A DNA stretch of 64,000 bases from positions 8,654,025 through 8,718,024 of the forward strand of contig CAIIXF020000004.1 in NCBI GenBank assembly GCA_903813345.2, given 5' to 3'. Both the position numbers and the translations under genes were made by a program. The stretch is from Owenia fusiformis (taxonomy: Eukaryota; Annelida; Polychaeta; Sabellida; Oweniidae). This document shows, one piece after another, positions 44,865 through 56,371 of the stretch (the stretch's first letter is position 1; every line of letters begins with the position of its first letter). Under the pieces are notes generated by a model. That model made no database searches. It had not been told where the DNA came from and saw only the letters and a program-made list of their open reading frames with translations.

Positions 44865-45016
44865 CAAAATTCGCCGTGTGGCTTCCGTAGGAACTATGAC
44901 CGCAAACGTATCCAACCACATAAATTCTGTGGTCAGTAGGGCGAACGTAGAAATGTAACGGATGCTAAAACTGGTAGACCGTACGGTCGCCGTACGGAAA
45001 TGTGACTGGAGTGTTA
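44865..45016. mobile_element. Partial relative of the TTAA element at 20420-20909
   Basis: Shares CGGTCGCCGTACGGAAATGT GACTGGAGTGTTA at the right end and TCGCCGTGTGGCTTCCGTAG on the left. The TTAA at the right end has decayed to TTAC. Confidence 0.6.
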
Positions 45017-45019
45017 CGT

Positions 45020-45330
45020 ATGCCTGAGTCACATTTTCTCCGATTCATCGAGCGGCACCCGGCTGATCAAGTATTTTATTCAAAATTGTATTCTATTCTC
45101 AGCAGTTTTGAACAAAATACTCAATCGGACGGGTGCAGGTGTGAATGAAATTATGGTCCCCCTGGGATTATGGTCCCCTTTCCTAACAGCCCTTTCTGGC
45201 CCTGATTGTGTATTAGATAATAAGGGAAAGAGGTCACCATATAAATCAATGAAGACTAGGACCACAATTTGATAGGACCTTCTACCCTTTTACACCGGCT
45301 GATGAATTGGAGCAAATATGACTATTAACT
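45020..45330. mobile_element. Palindromic MITE, family 1 copy 3, with nested insertion
   Basis: The outer arms (ATGCCTGAGTCACATTTTCTCC ... split by spacing; and GGAGCAAATATGACTATTAA) and core (CAAAATTGTATTC, ACAAAATACTCAATCGGACG) match copies at 16568 and 17257. About 150 bp (45145-45290, with ATTATGGTCCCC words) are inserted in the right arm. Confidence 0.7.
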
Positions 45331-46171
45331 ATATCAGGTATTAACAACTAGTTTATTTGGCCAATACACAAATGTTCGATCAAATAGTGAAAGAAGGTAA
45401 TACTAAAGACTTTAACGTAATCCATTTTCATGCCATAAGTCGTTCTCCCGCTTCCGGAACCTGGAACAATACAATTATACGATGTGACTATTTAAGTGAG
45501 AATATTATTTTAAGTTAAGATGAAGTCGTGAATCTACGTTGAGTTATCAATTTGCATAATATAGGATCATGCTCTTAAATACGTTAAGATTTTTCATTTT
45601 AATCGTATAAACTATAACTATTTCAGGAAAATAAATCTACTCTTTTTGGAGCGATGATCCCACTGAATCAAATATTAACGTAAATTAATTAACCATCATA
45701 CATAGTTTCACAAAATATGAAGGACTTCGGCCTCATTTTTCTGAACATTTTCTCAGATAGATAGCTCGATCGGTGGACAGATGGACGGGTTACTAGGGAG
45801 GTTAAACCACGCGTTTTACGAGAACGTATACGCGAACGTAGACTATAATGACCCTCAGTGATTATTGCTCACTTCTTAATTGTTTTTCCAGGGATCTCAA
45901 TACCCCTGTTTCCCCCCGTTCATTTATACTCAAATGGGCAAGTACAAATACCTTGCAAGTGCAATACAAGTCCCCTTGTAATACCAAGGGGAGATCGTAT
46001 CCAAACATGAACTTAATTTAACACGTTCAAGTCCAAAGTCTATTGAAAGTGTGTAGCTTAACTTCTCCAATCATATATTGAACGGACATATTAACTTCAT
46101 TAATTTGGGATAACTACGAATAAATATAGAATAAATAAAAAAACAGCTCCTAGTTCGAAATACAAAATTAC
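45331..46171. other. No recognised feature
   Basis: AT-rich. Short CAAGTACAAATACCTTGCAA and CCTTGTAATACCAAGGG inverted words occur near 45940-45990. No coding frame. Confidence 0.4.
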
Positions 46172-46225
46172 CGAAGTTCTGCCACTCAGGTGTAATACTT
46201 TGGATGGAGAATGGATATTTGTAGA
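46172..46225 (-). CDS. Possible small exon after the Thr-rich exon
   Basis: The 54 nt fit phase 1 in and phase 1 out and would add YKYPFSIQSITPEWQNF, ending at donor TTCG|GTAATT. The acceptor (CTTGAAAG) lacks a pyrimidine tract and I know no family for it. Listed only because the phase matches the preceding exon. Confidence 0.2.
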
Positions 46226-46385
46226 CTTTCAAGAGACTGTGATGGAATGCATGATCAAGACAACATATTATTCATTAAATAGATACTATGAGTACTTTAA
46301 TTTATATAATTGCACTCTGGTGTTCTGTAAACACCTGTGTATGAAACCTTATCTCAATTTAAACAAGTACAGTTTAATTGTATAC

Positions 46386-46589
46386 CTATCGTATTTTGAT
46401 CACCAGGATTTGTAGTTAAAGTTGTGTCAAATGCCGTCGTAGTTGAAGTTTTTGTATCACCAACCATGGTAGTTAAAGTAGTTGTATCACCAGTTTTGAT
46501 AGTAGGAGTTGTTTTGTCATTAGGCATGGTGGTGATGGTTCTCTTATCTTCAATCGATACGTTACGTTTAGGCAATGCATCGCACTCAA
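46386..46589 (-). CDS. Thr-rich exon, with an alternative signal-peptide start at 46635
   Basis: As an internal exon it runs from acceptor TTTACTAG|TT to donor CGATAG|GTATAC, 204 nt, phase 1 to phase 1, matching CUB4b upstream. It encodes VECDALPKRNVSIEDKRTIT, then TTMPNDKTTPTIKTGDTTT and similar Thr-rich sequence, a stalk like exon 2 of the same family. But the same frame extends upstream to ATG 46635 and would start MKMCYLVLYIVLFLLVECDA, a textbook signal peptide. It may therefore be exon 1 of a separate gene. The sequence alone cannot decide, and both readings share this exon. Confidence 0.6.
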
Positions 46590-46639
46590 CTAGTAAAAAC
46601 AATACTATATATAGCACGAGGTAACACATCTTCATATAT

Positions 46640-47130
46640 ACGGATAAAAGGAAAGAGTGATATGTTTGCAGGATAGAGTCATACTATGCCTCTTAAACAA
46701 AACCCAACTATCACAAAGTATAATTCAAACCGAAAAGAAACAATGTATGTCTAATACCCCTCTCCCATCATACATCTTCCATCATAACAATCCAAGACCA
46801 TAACGCAGGTGACATTTCATGATCATTCATACAGACGCCAAAGCAATATATGCTGAGAAATAATTTGATAAACCAATGCTCATAATCTGATAAAAACCTT
46901 CAACATTGCCACCAGAAAACAAGATGGCCACCCAAAAGCTAATGAGCTCTAGAACTTGGAGAATTCAGATTAATATAATATTTTGTCAGCCAGAAAAGGG
47001 TAATATTTAATTTCTATAATTTGTGATAGATGTACACTCCCCTTCATAAGTTTGGAAACTCTAATTCCCCCATTGAATACGCGTTAAAGTATCTTTATGT
47101 TTTGAATCTTTGATTGCATAACCCTTATTT
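46640..47130. other. No recognised feature
   Basis: Intron or upstream region depending on the reading of 46589. No gene. Confidence 0.4.
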
Positions 47131-47385
47131 TAAAACCTCTGTCAATAGGGATTCCCGTTTTATGTTATTTTTGTTCAACACCAATATAGAACCCCCCCCC
47201 ATGACTCCTGGTTCAAAAGCTCGCCTATTTTTAAAATGGCCGCCACTTTTGACTCGCGAAATTCACTTTTGGACCATTTGCTTTAAAACCTGTGTGGATA
47301 GGATTTCAGTTTTAAGTTATTTTTGTTCAACATCAATACAGAAAACTCCTCTATGACTCCTGGTTCAAAAGCTCGCCTACTTTCA
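47131..47385. repeat. Two tandem units, period about 150 bp
   Basis: TTTTAAAACCTCTGT..ATAGG, TTATTTTTGTTCAACACCAA and ATGACTCCTGGTTCAAAAGC recur at 47131-47235 and 47282-47385. Confidence 0.85.
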
Positions 47386-47667
47386 AAGCTTTACAAATAA
47401 TTTCAGGTGTTCTACATTGTAAAAACCCATGTTACTGTAAACACTAGTTGTATGAAATAATTTTGTTACAAAAAATCGGCACCAAAACGTGGTCTTTTAT
47501 CCGTCGCTATAGCTACTACGAATATAGATAAATAGTTGTTCATGGAAGAAACGTACCGGGGAAAAATCGTAAGCGAATAGAAAAAGGTCTGCAAAAGAGG
47601 AGCATAATCTGTTCCCATTTGCATTCTTATATTCTAACATAAAACTGTACTTCCAAATTTTAACATA

Positions 47668-47710
47668 TACGAGGGTTGTTCGAGAAGTCTTGTATGAACT
47701 ACGAACCTTT
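47668..47710. mobile_element. Solo mariner-like terminal sequence
   Basis: TATACGAGGGTTGTTCGAGA resembles the ends of mariner elements (ACGAGGGxTGTTC type). No inverted partner was found in the window, so it is a truncated end or a chance match. Confidence 0.35.
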
Positions 47711-47826
47711 TGAGAAAAAAATCATCAATCTAACCATCCCTGATACAAAATTATATTTACACAATGTACTTAGTTCTAACAATACCGTCAAACAAGGACT
47801 TTTTCTATAAATCAAAATTAAGGAAT

Positions 47827-47990
47827 AAAGACCTAGACTTTATTATTTATGGCGTATATACATATATGACCGAAAATTTTATTCTGTTCATTGTTAAAAG
47901 ACCGAAATCGCGTAGCGATTGATGTCTGGGAATGGCCAGAATAAAATGTGAGGTCATATATTTGACATAAATCATAAATCGAGGTCTTTG
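47827..47990. mobile_element. Hairpin MITE of about 165 bp
   Basis: AAAGACCTAGACTTTATTAT... pairs with ...AATCGAGGTCTTTG, and ATATGACCGAAAATTTTATT with AATAAAATGTGAGGTCATAT. The small loop contains TCGCGTAGCGATTGATG. Confidence 0.8.
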
Positions 47991-48252
47991 TTACGATTCT
48001 AATATGACAAACATAAAAGAAACACAAATATTTGCATTTGTGAATTTTGCCGGTCATACATACTCCAATATAGATCATAAATCAATTGTGTTAGCTATTG
48101 TGACGTCACGTATCATATTGGAATTATGTATAGAGGATAGTAATGTTATTAATGTTATAGTAACCTCGTAAAACGTTGTAATAAAATTGCAATGATAATA
48201 AAACATTGTAAAAATGCCAATTGTTAATGATCAATGTTATAACTCTTATAAC

Positions 48253-48484
48253 CTCTATCATCAACTGCTCTGTATGTTGCCAAAAACACCGCCGCAACGT
48301 TATCAATGATACTGAGCTCGACACGTAGCCAGGGTCCAAGAGATTTAACAGCACGAGGAAAGGATGCTCCGAAATCATCACATAGTGGTTGGGCATCAAT
48401 TCTTCCTGTTTCATCTATTATATTGACGTAGTCATAGATACAGCCATCGTACGTGTTTACTTCATTGAACATCAATTCAATCAC
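48253..48484 (-). CDS. CUB-mucin gene copy B, second half of CUB4
   Basis: This 232 nt exon goes from acceptor CTTCTAG|GTG (phase 0) to donor TAGAG|GTTATA (phase 1). It encodes VIELMFNEVNTYDGCIYDYV, LCDDFGASFPRAVKSLGPWL and VELSIIDNVAAVFLATYRAV, a CUB second half with C-I-Y-D-Y and a C-D in place of C-G. The donor is weak (GTTATA) but gives the phase that the Thr-rich exon requires. No copy A counterpart was found. Confidence 0.8.
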
Positions 48485-48497
48485 CTAGAAGTACAGT

Positions 48498-49080
48498 GGT
48501 TTAATCTCTAAAAAGTTAAGTGCAATTTACTTTAAACTACAAATCACCACTATTACAAATTAATTGTATTTTTATTCAATGGTCGAAATTCAACCTTAGG
48601 TTCAATGAATATTGTGGAATCATACAAAGGGAATACAAACGTTTTTCTTTACTAATAATTAGTTAATATTAGTTATATAGTTAATTAGTAAAATAATTAT
48701 TTATCATTTGTGGATTTGTAGAAGCTGTTTCAAAAATGCAAACCACCTAACAATGCGTGTTATACAAATACCATACAAATAATCTTGTTAAGTACAGGAT
48801 TGGCCAATAAAAACTGGAACATTTCTCTTTTTATTCAATTGTCTTTGTTATTGCAGTTCAATTCACAAAATATATACACCGGAATAGCCTGACAACCATC
48901 GTGAGATATCACGGCTTTCTCTCAGTGTCCTTCTATAACGTGCATAGCAGAGATGGTCTAAGTATCAGAATGCCTGACAACGGTCAACGGTCCTCATTTC
49001 ACGGGATTTTATCGTCGATAATTATGTGCATGTATTAAGCTCTTGTTATGATGTTTCATATGAAATCCCGATTTCGCTCA
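48498..49080. other. Intron of CUB4, part 1
   Basis: No gene. ACAGGATTGGCCAATAAAAA near 48793 could be a transposon end but lacks a partner. Confidence 0.4.
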
Positions 49081-49082
49081 AA

Positions 49083-49763
49083 AGACCACGTGTAGTATGG
49101 CAAGAGATTTTAGACGGTCATAACTTTCACCATGAGTCCTTTCTGGCCATAAATACAATGGCTTTTATTAAAACAATATGTTTCATTTCAAATGAAGTCC
49201 CCATTTATAGTAAAATATAAATCCAACTCTCTGAAAAATTATGGATTAGGGCCCCACTCTGGCATTTTTTGAAAACTGTAAGCCTTATTTTCTAAAGAGG
49301 ATCTTGTTTTTCTCAATTTAAACATATCGAAAGTCTCGTCTACACTATATTGACAATTTCTGAAAAGGGGCTGGTATTGAAATGAGTAAAAGTTAAAAAC
49401 CAAATATCCCATGTTATTTTCCCATAGAAAAACAAGTGCTATCCATTGTTTTCAGCATAATTTTGGTCATCAAAAATTGATATCTTCAAAACTAGACTTT
49501 CAATATCACTATTGTTTTGAACATGTCTTAGACTCCTTGTTGAATAATGTTTTCATGCAATAAAAATCAGAAAAAGAAGATCCTCTTTTGAGTAAATAGG
49601 TTCATAATTTTTTGAATTGTTTGATTTATATTTTTATCATCATCGGTACTTCACTTGAAAGAAAACATATTGTTTTAATAAAAATCACTGTATTTATGCC
49701 CAGAAAGTACTCTTGGTGAAAGCTATGACTGTCTAAAATCACTTGCCATACTGCACGTGGTCC
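49083..49763. mobile_element. Foldback element of about 680 bp
   Basis: 49083-49390 and 49450-49763 are inverted diverged copies (ACCACGTGTAGTATGGCAAG / complement CTTGCCATACTGCACGTGGT; AGAGGATCTTGTTTTTCTCA / complement). Non-coding. Confidence 0.8.
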
Positions 49764-49764
49764 T

Positions 49765-49880
49765 TCATTTTCTAAAACATATGATACTGATACACGTTTG
49801 TGAGAAAAAATGCCGTGGGGATTCTGCCTACAACGCGTGAAATAAGGAAAACAATAAAACTCGTACCTTCGACGTTATTC
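49765..49880. repeat. Dispersed repeat, partner of 44665-44800
   Basis: Shares the ATACACGTTTGTGA and ACAACGCGTGAAAT segments. It abuts the foldback element 49083-49763. Confidence 0.65.
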
Positions 49881-50034
49881 ACAATATTTACACCGTGTGC
49901 CTCCAAATGTTTAGTAATATCATACACAATTTTAACATTTGTTGTGACTGATAAAGAATCATGTACCTTTTTTATTCTTTGCAGAGGGCACAACAACTAT
50001 TTACAATGACACAGGAAAAATTGTTTTTTTTTAC

Positions 50035-50201
50035 CTTTCCTTCCTGAACATGAATATCCCACGAACAGTTCATATCACCTATATAGAATAGAGAATCCTC
50101 ACGAAGGCACGTATAGCCAAGCGTTGATATTTCCCCTGTACTCTCGTACATCTGTCGGTTTGTACATACATCTGTCTGGCTTATTGCATTATTAGTTGAT
50201 T
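50035..50201 (-). CDS. CUB-mucin gene copy B, first half of CUB4
   Basis: This 167 nt exon runs from acceptor TTTTTGTAG|AA (phase 1) to donor GGAAAG|GTAAAA (phase 0). It encodes ESTNNAISQTDVCTNRQMYE, S-T-G-E-I-S-T-L-G-Y and MNCSWDIHVQEGK. The Cys, the TLGY (for SPGY) and the CSW-I pattern identify a diverged CUB start. Its acceptor phase fits the donor of CUB3b at 51867. Confidence 0.82.
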
Positions 50202-50427
50202 CTACAAAAACATGTATATCGGTTGTCCCCAAAAATGAATCGTTTTTTGACAATATTTTCTCGGCAATTGATCAATCAAATTCAAAGGTGTACAAAGTAG
50301 CCCTGGAGTAGCATTAGCAAGTTTTTGAAATATAGTTCTTAAAACATCAAGTGAATGTAATGTGAGTACTGAGAAATTCAAAATAGCTTGTCAAAAAATA
50401 CCATACCCTAGCTCTGAGATGGGACCT

Positions 50428-51138
50428 TCATTGTGTTTGTGCCAGCTATCAGGTGATAGCATCTGTCAATAAGTAAAAATAGCTTATCTGTGTTTCATGC
50501 TCAATTGAATCGTCCCATTGCTACCAAATATCCAAAAATCCATTCATTCTCAAAATTCATTGGAGCTGTTATTGTAAGAATAAATATGGAAAAGTGTTCT
50601 CACATATTATACAATGTATCTTTTACATATTCATAGTACCAGCTGGGGATACCTTAAAATATCCCAAGCAAATTAGTTTTTTAGGATTTTGGCTTATCTA
50701 TTGTTGAGAAATAACTTGTCAAATTGTTTCCCATTTTTTGGTACAAACGCTATGAAGTTCTCATTACATTACTCCGGTATTGGATTTTTTGACATGCTAT
50801 CTTGAATTTCTTAATTATCACATTATATTTACCTAATATTTTTTTATATTTTTACAACTTGCTGTTGTTTACGATGCTCTAGGGCTACACATTTTCATTG
50901 AATTTGGTCATTCAATTGCCGAGAAAATACTTGTCAAAAGGCGATTCATTTTTGGGAACCCGGTATATGACCTGAGGGGCATTAATGACCACATGAACAA
51001 ATTACAAAAGAGAAGATACAATTTATAAAAATTCACTGGGACGATTGAATGAGCGATTTCTCATTAACTATATTGCGTAAAGATTTAACTAAGGTGTTAG
51101 GATCATTTCGTCTTGCAACTACTGCTGCTACGAATATG
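50428..51138. repeat. Partner of 3441-3857 (edge of segmental duplication)
   Basis: Direct-orientation match with the left end of copy A, longer by an internal stretch of about 200 bp and some smaller pieces. Non-coding. Confidence 0.7.
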
Positions 51139-51349
51139 TTTGGAGTCAAAGTAGAGAAGAAAGCTTTCGTAGTATGTTCCTACAGTTACTTAAAATAATG
51201 TCCAACGCTGGTCAAACATAATCATAATATCTATTTTTGCACTTATTTTTGACCTTCATGAACATAGTTCATTTTTTTCTTTTTATCTCACCATGAAAAT
51301 GCAGGTGGCGGTTGGTGGTTGGTGTTTGTATCAAATTCTTACAAATTCC

Positions 51350-51777
51350 AATATAACTTAGCAAATATTGTTTAGACTGACTTCATTTTTTTAAAATCAT
51401 CTACAAGTTTTCAAAAGTTCAGATCTCACTTTAGATTTGAAAATTTACTTCACATTTGAGATTAAACATTTCTTAAAAATTATCGACAAGTTATCAGAAG
51501 TTTGAATTTGACTTAAGATTTCAGATTTGAGCTCTAGTGACCTTCTCAAGGTCAAAAAAGGCCAGGGTCTTTTTTCAAATTGCTTCAAATTCACATTTTT
51601 TTCAAAATCATCAACAAGTTCTTTGAAGTTCAAATATAACTTTAGATTTAAAACTTGACAGTTCAATGACTTTTTCAAGATAATAAAAGTCAAAAGTTTT
51701 TTTTCAACTTGCCTTAAATTGACCAATTTTATTAATCTACAAGTTCTCAGAATTACAAATCCAACTTAAGATTGAAC
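51350..51777. repeat. Degenerate tandem repeat
   Basis: Units of roughly 130-160 bp with ATCATCTACAAGTTxTCA, AAGTTCAAATATAACTTTAG and GACTTTTTCAAGxTxA words. The block ends where homology to copy A (6771) begins. Confidence 0.7.
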
Positions 51778-51866
51778 TCTACCTGGATGCAGTTTGTTCG
51801 AAAAGAATGTTTTTCAATATTATACTTTGCTGTGTATCTAACTGAATACATATCGGTATACATTAC

Positions 51867-52092
51867 TTGTACTGTTGTGAACTGCCCTATAGTATGCGTG
51901 GAATCCTCTCATCGTAAAGCTATAATCGGTAGAAAATTCAACATAAAGCCACGATCCCGTTGATCTATACAAGAAAGATTCTTTCATTCCACACAACTGA
52001 ACACTTTGGTGGCCATCAACTAGCTTCAATACGTCACAATCACATTCATCGCATGTTTCTATTTCAAATTCACTGAACATAAGTTCAATCTC
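51867..52092 (-). CDS. CUB-mucin gene copy B, second half of CUB3
   Basis: Same 226 nt and same splice phases as 6861-7086, with a few residue changes (for example ...CDECDCDVLKLVDGHQSVQL). The reading frame is intact. Its donor A|GTAATG leads to CUB4a at 50201. Confidence 0.86.
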
Positions 52093-52744
52093 CTGTAAAA
52101 TGTACAAAATGTATACGGTGTACAATTAAGATGTAAGCTATATGCAAGTAAATGTTTACTCTGACTTCTCTTTTCAATGGTTCATAATACTTGGTACCAT
52201 CTATAGAATTGCTTATTATGGTTTCGACTGTAAAGAAGGAACTTATTTATATGACCTACTGAATTACCAGATGCAATTGTAGGAAAACTCAATATTCAAG
52301 CATATCTAGTAGATAAATAACAGAACTGTGAAACTGCTCCGTCACATAACATATTTTTTTATAAAAAAATTAAAAAGGTCCAATACGTCCAGATCTCATT
52401 AATACATTCAGAGTTATGCTGAAAACATATGTCAATATTATCGTGTTACTACATCATACCATTAAAAGGTTAAAAATGTACATTTTAGAGGACGATACTC
52501 TGGCGCCGTTTTCAATAGCTTTTACTCTTAGCGTTATTTGACTTCAAACAGAAGTGAAAGTTACGCGCAAATGATATATTCATTGCATGGTGTAAGTAAT
52601 TTTCTTTGATATAACGAAGCATATGAGTAAAAAATAAATTTTGAAGTATTTTAAGTGTTTTTATGAAAACAGCATGCTCCGTCACAGCGGACAAATCTTT
52701 CGATACCAGCATGTGATAAACCATGACATAAAATAAAAATAATT
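52093..52744. other. Intron of copy B
   Basis: Matches A to about 52320. The following 400 bases are unique to B and AT-rich. No gene. Confidence 0.5.
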
Positions 52745-52932
52745 GTCGACAGAGACTTTCAGTCTGCCAATAATGTATTGAAAGCAATATTGAAGAAAAT
52801 AAGGCGTGATGGTAATGACAAAAGTATCAAGGCCATTAATGATTCAGATTTGATGAAACTGAACAATTATTTTGCCGATTGGAAAGGAAAGTTAACTGAC
52901 AGAATATTGGAGAAAAGTATTTTAGAAATATA
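52745..52932 (+). pseudogene. Tyrosine-recombinase-like N-terminal fragment, copy B
   Basis: Encodes VDRDFQSANNVLKAILKKI, RRDGNDKSIKAIND, DLMKLNNYFADWKGKLTD and RILEKSILEI, ending at TAG. It continues further than the copy A version (which stops after FAVWKVN) but has no upstream part. A relic of the same gene as 7573-8370. Confidence 0.55.
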
Positions 52933-53139
52933 GACCGAAGAGCAGGGTAATATTGTCGAATACACCCCGCAGGGCTAGACACAAACGTTTTCCGTACCCC
53001 GAACGATCGAAGGGATATTTTATTTATATTTGACCCTTGACGATGACTGTCCATCTCAAAATCTCAAAACGTATTAAGACCCATTTTTCAAAAAACGACA
53101 ATAATTTCAGCATTTAAAACGATTCATTGAAACCATTTA

Positions 53140-53471
53140 CATCACCAATATTGAAGAAATAATCCAAAATGTTGATGTGCTGATTATGTAATTTGTTTGT
53201 ATTTCTAAAAAATAGCGTCACTTGAGACCTAAAACATACACTCAAAATTTGTTCTATGTGAATTTCTGTAGCAGTATGTCGTATTCGTTGACACTTGAAT
53301 AAACTGGAGAAATCCACATTCCAGCTTGAAATCTGATTGACTCCCTGGGCACGTGTCCAGTTTGCCGACGATCGTGTGCTCGTGTCACTTGACATGGTTT
53401 TCCCTCGATTGCCGCTATCAAACTCAATTGTGTTCGATTCTGACTGTTTGCTACTGTTGAACTTGTCAATG
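53140..53471 (-). other. Intron block conserved with 10850-11240
   Basis: See the A copy. Here the Ser/Thr-rich minus-strand frame continues past the point where A has a stop. Function not recognised. Confidence 0.35.
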
Positions 53472-53473
53472 TA

Positions 53474-54519
53474 CAGGATGTCCCAGAAGTAATGATAATT
53501 ATGCTCTAAAATTTTCATTTGATATGGAAACAATATGAAATTCACACAAATTAAAGATCAAGATGTTAGCTTCATTTTACTATATTACATTTATTACTTT
53601 ACACAATTATATTCAATGTATAGTTGCCATAGCAACATGTACATGCGTTCTGCGGAGCAGCTGTGTGTTTTTCATACATTTTTGAAAAACATTTCATGTT
53701 CATATGTTTCCCTGCTGTTCACATCACTACTGTAATGCTGCTACTTCATTCCTGATATTCCTTAAGAGCATTGTACATTGTTGATTCACTTATCCACATA
53801 CTGTCCTTTGCTGGAGACAATTTTTCTGTGCCTTTCCAGCCAGGATTGGGAGACATGATCAAAACCACTGTTGGACATATCCTGCAGAGCCAACTGAACC
53901 GAGCAGCGCAATTGTGCCTCGCTCTCGTGTTTATGCCACCTATACACAGTGGGGTTGGACAGTCTTCTCTCACCATATGCTTGTTTAAACTCCTTCAAAG
54001 TGTCACTGTCTTCTGAGGGAATTGACTGCTCTCTGCTCTAATTTTTCATCTTTGCTCAATGTTGGTGGCATAATGTACACCTCCCTGGAAATTCCTAGGT
54101 TGTGTTCCTAAGAGTTTTCCTTTTGTGAAACCCTATATGACATCATCATGTGATGTCATAATATCAGATTAAAGTGATAATCCTGTCACAATGAGATAAA
54201 TTACATAATATTAAACCACTATGGCATCATGCAACTGTATACAATTACCATAACAATGATTTAAAAGCTTGAAACATTATCACAAAATAACTGCTTTTCT
54301 AAACTAAGTTTGAACATTTATAATATACGGAAAATGCTCCGCAGAATGCGCATACATGTTGCTATGGCAACTATACATGGAATATCTTTTATAAATTCAT
54401 AAATGTAATATAGCAAAATGAAGCTTATATCTTAAATTTTAATTTGTATGAATTTCATATTGTTTCCTTGTCAAATAAAAATTTAAGAGCATAATTATCA
54501 TTACTTCTGGGACACCCTG
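53474..54519 (-). mobile_element. Mariner-like element with about 190 bp inverted ends, absent from copy A
   Basis: The ends CAGGATGTCCCAGAAGTAAT and the complement (ATTACTTCTGGGACACCCTG) lie between TA dinucleotides. Without it, B reads GTCAATGTATCATCGATAC against A GTCAATACATCATCAATAC. The minus strand at about 53740-54010 encodes FKQAYGERRLSNPTVYRWHK (the mariner N-terminal helix-turn-helix), then frameshifted linker pieces. No catalytic domain is left. Inside the arms, TGTTGCTATGGCAACTATAC is palindromic. Confidence 0.86.
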
Positions 54520-55094
54520 TATCATCGATACTAAACCAAAAAGTTGGTCTCGAGATATAACTAAGATAAGATGTAATATAATAGACAGCTACACGTATTT
54601 AACAAAACTTGAACGTGAACTTCAATGCGCGCGCAGATAAATGACGTCAGATTTAATTATTTCCTGCGGGCCAGCGTGAAGTTAACAGGTTTTTACATGA
54701 GATTATCATATTCGTGCAATTTACAGACGCGTATTCAACAAAGCATGAACGTGTACTTCCATGCGGGCGCAGGGAAATAACGTCAGATTAGTCTACTTTC
54801 TACAGGTAAGCGTGAAAGTTACAGGTTTTTACGTGTAGATGAGTGATTACACGTCCCTCATTACGTGATTGATTTTAGCTATGTTCTAGGATGGCCCTGG
54901 AGCCCATATTTGATACAGACAATCTTACTTGTTATATTGGTAAACCCCAATCCTTAATTGGAAATAAGTATACATTTTAATGGGTAAATGACAACTTCAA
55001 ATGTGATCGTTTGTTCATTTCGTACAATTTAAATTGGCAAGACCGATTTGATGCCCGGGGCTTAATACAATTTGTATACTAAACGAAATGAAAT

Positions 55095-55918
55095 GACAAC
55101 CAGGGCAAGAAAGGATTTAGTGCGCCCTCCATTATGATCTCCCCATGAACAAAGATAAATTCATCTGATTTTTCAAAATAAATATACTGCTTTTATTATT
55201 ACATTTATATGTACACTAGTATCTTGTTGACCTATATTCAGCACTGAATGGGCCACTTATTAGGGCCAATATTCAATCATAAAGTGTACAGGGGTAGAGA
55301 TGCCAAACCATCAAGTCTTTTTGTGTCTGTCAAAATCCATTTGCATCCTACACATCCCTACATCTTATCCAAATATGTTATTAATTAATGAAACATAACA
55401 GTATAATTTTTGTATTTACAGAGTTGTATGGGATTTCATAAGTGTAAAAGTTGCTTTTGAAGCAATTTTTTATAGCCATTTTGTAGGAAAAAATTATGAA
55501 AGAATGTATTATCTTTTAATTTGAAGTATGACCTGAATCGATTGCAAACGTTATATTTGCACATCTAATGTGATATACCATTTGTGTCATATTGTGAAAT
55601 TATTTAATTTGCAATCGATTCAGGTCATAGTGTATTTTAGGTATTTTTGTGAAAATCAATAGAAACCAATAGCCTCTATTGGAATCTGATGGTATCCAGT
55701 ATCCACATGTAAGGTCAATAGAACACATCCAATGTCAAGTCAATCTACCCTTGCTGATCTAAATGACCTCAACCTCAGCCAATGTGGGTCCAAACGCTTA
55801 AATATTTTCCAAAGTATTATGTGACATTGTATTCTTAATGTTACTGTTAAAAATGATTCATTTTGTTCATGGGGAATCCATAATGGAAAGTGCACTAGAC
55901 CCTTTAATTGTGGTTGAA
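55095..55918. mobile_element. Foldback element within the composite insertion
   Basis: TTTAGTGCGCCCTCCATTAT and CCCCATGAACAAAG at 55115-55160 are complemented at 55845-55905. The centre is a perfect inverted repeat ATGACCTGAATCGATTGCAA (55528-55548 / 55609-55629). Confidence 0.7.
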
Positions 55919-55956
55919 TATGAAATAAAGCAAAAATAAAAAACAAAATGTTTTAC

Positions 55957-56040
55957 TGCGACTAGATTCGAACCCAGGCCTAACGGACATACGTGAAGTG
56001 CTAGATTGCCGAAGTGCTATCCTTTCACCATAGAGACATG
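55957..56040 (-). repeat. tRNA-derived SINE-like sequence
   Basis: On the minus strand, A-box-like TATGGTGAAAGGATAGCAC and B-box GGGTTCGAATCTAG are about 40 bases apart, followed downstream by an A/T-rich tail. The acceptor stem does not pair, so it is not called a tRNA gene. Confidence 0.55.
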
Positions 56041-56240
56041 ACCTTTAGATACAGTCACCACATAAATATAACTCCATGTCCACTGGCATGGTTTCAGACG
56101 TGTAGCTTAACTGAAAATTTTCTACGTGTAGCTTAACCTCTCTATTATATAGGTATTTATAATGGGCATTCATTACTGATTGTTCGGGGGATAATTACCT
56201 ATCGGATATCGTATCTTTGAAAATATCGGTAAATACTCAC

Positions 56241-56371
56241 CATACCGTCTCCAACAGATATCTCCCAGGTACAATTATCAAAATCTCTGTACTTGTTACA
56301 ACTGTCGTTCATATATCCTGGTGATTGTAAATAACCATGGCTACCATTTAAATATACTGGGTTACCACACT
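56241..56371 (-). CDS. CUB-mucin gene copy B, first half of CUB3
   Basis: 131 nt, same phases and boundaries as 23453-23583. Encodes CGNPVYLNGSHGYLQSPGY and C-T-W-E-I-S-V-G-D-G-M. Intact. Confidence 0.87.

Larger units (their letters stand above)
54584..56150. mobile_element. Composite 1.6 kb insertion in copy B
   Basis: Absent from A (A is continuous at 11300-11330). It holds two tandem copies of a 136 bp unit with CGTGAACTTCAATGCGCGCG / CGTGTACTTCCATGCGGGCG (54590-54845), a foldback element (next entry), a SINE-like sequence and a short duplication of ACGTGTAGCTTAAC near its right end. Confidence 0.65.

Noticed and set aside
49772-49996. Membrane transporter fragment (FIVFLISRVVGRIP)
   Set aside because: The hydrophobic piece belongs to a dispersed repeat also found at 44665-44800, with no further transporter features.
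55957-56040. Functional tRNA gene on the minus strand
   Set aside because: A and B boxes are present but no acceptor stem pairs, and the position inside a composite insertion points to a SINE.
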